DNA from: an uncultured Prevotellaceae bacterium
GTDB lineage: Bacteria > Bacteroidota > Bacteroidia > Bacteroidales > Muribaculaceae
Direction of reading: 5' to 3'
Length of the DNA stretch: 7,222 bases
Assembly: GCA_905210415.1 (NCBI GenBank)
Contig: CAJLWM010000076.1
Span: forward strand, 1 to 7,222
The notes beneath the pieces are model-generated. The model was given only the letters and a program-made list of their open reading frames with translations. It did not search any database and was not told where the DNA came from. The number at the start of each line of letters is the position of its first letter. Within the stretch, counting starts at the first letter, position 1. The position numbers and the translations under genes were made by a program. This document shows, piece after piece, positions 5,818 to 7,222 of this stretch.

Positions 5818-6930
5818 ATGGTAGATTGCAAAATTAGGAGCAGAATTATAAGTATTCTCATAATGTTACTTTGCGCAAATTCTATGTTTGGGCAAAAAGA
5901 AAATGCACTTTCCTTATCATTGGAAGAGATTAAGGATATGTCTCAAAAAATAATTAAGGCTTATTTCAGGCCTGTCTATACATCAACAGGTGTTTCATAT
6001 CCTCTGATGCAATGGTATGCTTCTGAAAACAAAGTTGACATTTGGGATAAAAATGCACTAAATAAATTCAACTCTTCCATATATGGATTTAAGGACAATC
6101 CTATAAAAGCTGCAGAATTTGCCTTGCAATTTTGCAGAACATTTGGAGAACGTGACTTTATAGACAATTTCCAGGCTATAGGTTTTAACACCGTTGAAAT
6201 AAGCTCTATATTGCGTTGTTATAAATCAGAAAAGAAATGGCAAGAATTAGACCTTATCAAAGAATGGCAAACAAATGGCTTTCCTCGATTTGCTAACAAC
6301 GAAGCATCGGTTTCTGCAAAATATCATATAAATATTGATGGCGCAAAAATGAAAAAGTTTCTTTCGGAAAATATCAAAAGGAATATCTTTGATGATTACA
6401 TGCGATTAGAAATAGATGCCGATGGTTCATATTCTTCAAACCGACCTCAATATGAGTTTATTCAGATAAGCGACATCGTTCCTGCTCAAAAGACATTTAT
6501 ATATGCAGATACTACGTTTTATGTTCCTGTTTCTTCATCTATAAAAATAACAGAAGATTTAAAGGACGGTATTGACTATAGAATAGAACTGGAATATGAC
6601 AAAAAGGAAAATAGATGGACATTTAAGAAAGGTTCCTTTCGCGAGGATTATTATTGGGAAAAAATTAAAAAGAGCACACCTTATTACAACTATATAAATG
6701 TGGCAGTAGAAAAGGTTCTCATATATGAAACGATAGATCCTAATTGCAAGTGCGAATTAGAGTTTTCAATAGCAAAGTCTGTCATAACAGTTTCACAAGC
6801 GGACAAGGATAATTGCTATAATCAGCAAGGGTTAATTTATAAAAATGAAGAAATCCCATATGTTAAATTGGTTACTTTATACAAGAAAAACAAAGAAGAC
6901 TATTATTATGATAAGATTTCATTAGAATAA
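5818..6930 (+). CDS. Exported protein of unknown function, larger
   Basis: 370 aa. The first 26 residues (basic MVDCKIRSR, hydrophobic IISILIMLLCANS, then MFGQ) form a signal peptide cleaved near residue 25. The Cys in LLCANS lacks a small residue before it, so a lipoprotein is unlikely. The mature protein begins with a helical part (LSLEEIKDMSQKIIKAYF) and continues through a mixed region with FALQFCRTFGERDF. It ends in a strand-rich, Tyr- and Lys-rich half with DPNCKCELEF and a tail KKNKEDYYYDKISLE. I recognise no known domain. The start is chosen because it is the only Met giving a complete signal peptide. It lies 53 bases after the smaller exported gene, with no good promoter between them. 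The two could be a secreted pair, but I see no shared motif. Confidence 0.8.
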   Translation: MVDCKIRSRIISILIMLLCANSMFGQKENALSLSLEEIKDMSQKIIKAYFRPVYTSTGVSYPLMQWYASENKVDIWDKNALNKFNSSIYGFKDNPIKAAEFALQFCRTFGERDFIDNFQAIGFNTVEISSILRCYKSEKKWQELDLIKEWQTNGFPRFANNEASVSAKYHINIDGAKMKKFLSENIKRNIFDDYMRLEIDADGSYSSNRPQYEFIQISDIVPAQKTFIYADTTFYVPVSSSIKITEDLKDGIDYRIELEYDKKENRWTFKKGSFREDYYWEKIKKSTPYYNYINVAVEKVLIYETIDPNCKCELEFSIAKSVITVSQADKDNCYNQQGLIYKNEEIPYVKLVTLYKKNKEDYYYDKISLE

Positions 6931-6963
6931 ACAAAATATTGGAATATCTTTTAACACTCTGTT

Positions 6964-6986
6964 CAATTGTACCAATTGCTCTTTTT
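6964..6986 (+). terminator. Weak terminator candidate after the last cluster gene
   Basis: CAATTG-TAC-CAATTG forms a 6-bp stem with a 3-base loop, followed after three bases by a TTTTT run (6982-6986). It lies 33 bases beyond the stop of the 370-aa gene. The stem is AT-rich and short, so it would be inefficient; no better candidate is nearby. Confidence 0.25.
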
Positions 6987-7118
6987 GCTGACTAATTGCA
7001 AAATCATCTTTTTAAGATAAACAACAGAACAAGCAAACTCACTGATTTTTAACAACCATGTTAAAGTCTAGTGGGTTTACTGTTCCCAAAATGAATTCTA
7101 TAAGTCACGATGAAAACA

Positions 7119-7222
7119 TTAGATGATTAGAATCAGTTGAGCGATTTGCCAACTATCATGACTATGATAGGGGTTGTCGTTTAATTCTAAGAATTCAATA
7201 TCTATAGACGAGGGTATGCCTT
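7119..7222 (-). CDS. Possible C-terminal end of a leftward gene entering from the right edge
   Basis: The minus strand is open from the window edge for 33 codons to TAA at 7121-7119, reading GIPSSIDIEFLELNDNPYHS and then HDSWQIAQLILII. Composition is protein-like and the other two minus frames close quickly, but an open run of this length can occur by chance. A 7-bp hairpin (CTATCAT-GACT-ATGATAG, 7153-7170) lies inside it. No family is recognised. Confidence 0.28.
   Translation of the reverse strand, partial: GIPSSIDIEFLELNDNPYHSHDSWQIAQLILII

Noticed and set aside
5976..6191. Minus-strand open frame of 71 codons inside the 370-aa gene
   Set aside because: Shadow of a complete plus-strand gene with signal peptide.
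7150..7178. Hairpin CTATCAT-GACT-ATGATAG with a bulged extension, possible terminator or element end
   Set aside because: The following T-rich stretch is interrupted (TCGTTTAATT) and the stem is AT-rich. It is too weak to call alone and may lie inside a coding end.
1..7222. CRISPR arrays, tRNA or rRNA genes, insertion sequences with paired ends
   Set aside because: I looked for regularly spaced repeats, cloverleaf-like segments and matching terminal inverted repeats and saw none that hold up.

Overview
The window looks like a Bacteroidetes (Bacteroidales) chromosome segment; a Prevotella-like relative fits best, but genus is not certain. Three signs support this: promoters of the TTTG / TAnnTTTG type instead of -35/-10 boxes, no clear Shine-Dalgarno sequences, and signal peptides ending in AQ or GQ. 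The left 2.8 kb is GC-rich by eye, and the rest is strongly AT-rich with different codon use. The boundary lies just after a strong terminator at about 2721-2785.

Left part (1-2785): two divergent exported glycoside hydrolases share a promoter region of about 135 bases. The leftward gene is a GH20 beta-N-acetylhexosaminidase that runs off the left edge. The rightward gene is a complete GH29 alpha-L-fucosidase, closed by a long hairpin terminator. Together they could trim GlcNAc/GalNAc and fucose from host-type glycans. No SusC/SusD pair is visible here.

Middle (2786-3558): this stretch holds no intact gene. The minus strand carries a decayed C-terminal piece of a Bacteroidetes TPR/helix-turn-helix regulator, with one frameshift and one in-frame stop. 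To its right is an AT-rich intergenic region with a possible leftward promoter and a strong rightward -7 box embedded in a perfect 8-bp inverted repeat.

Right part (3559-6930): five genes run in one direction with short gaps. They are a 74-aa XRE-type DNA-binding protein, an agmatine-deiminase/PAD-like enzyme, a small stand-alone caspase-like (CHAT/C14-type) protein with a visible His/Cys dyad, and two exported proteins of unknown function. The first three are tightly packed (gaps of 4 and 11 bases). They look like a compact accessory module: regulator, guanidino-modifying enzyme and cysteine protease. I know of no described system of exactly this composition, and it is the best candidate here for an uncharacterised, possibly defence-related, system. 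The function is inference; the domain motifs are seen directly. The last 290 bases hold a weak terminator candidate and perhaps the end of a leftward gene entering from the right edge.
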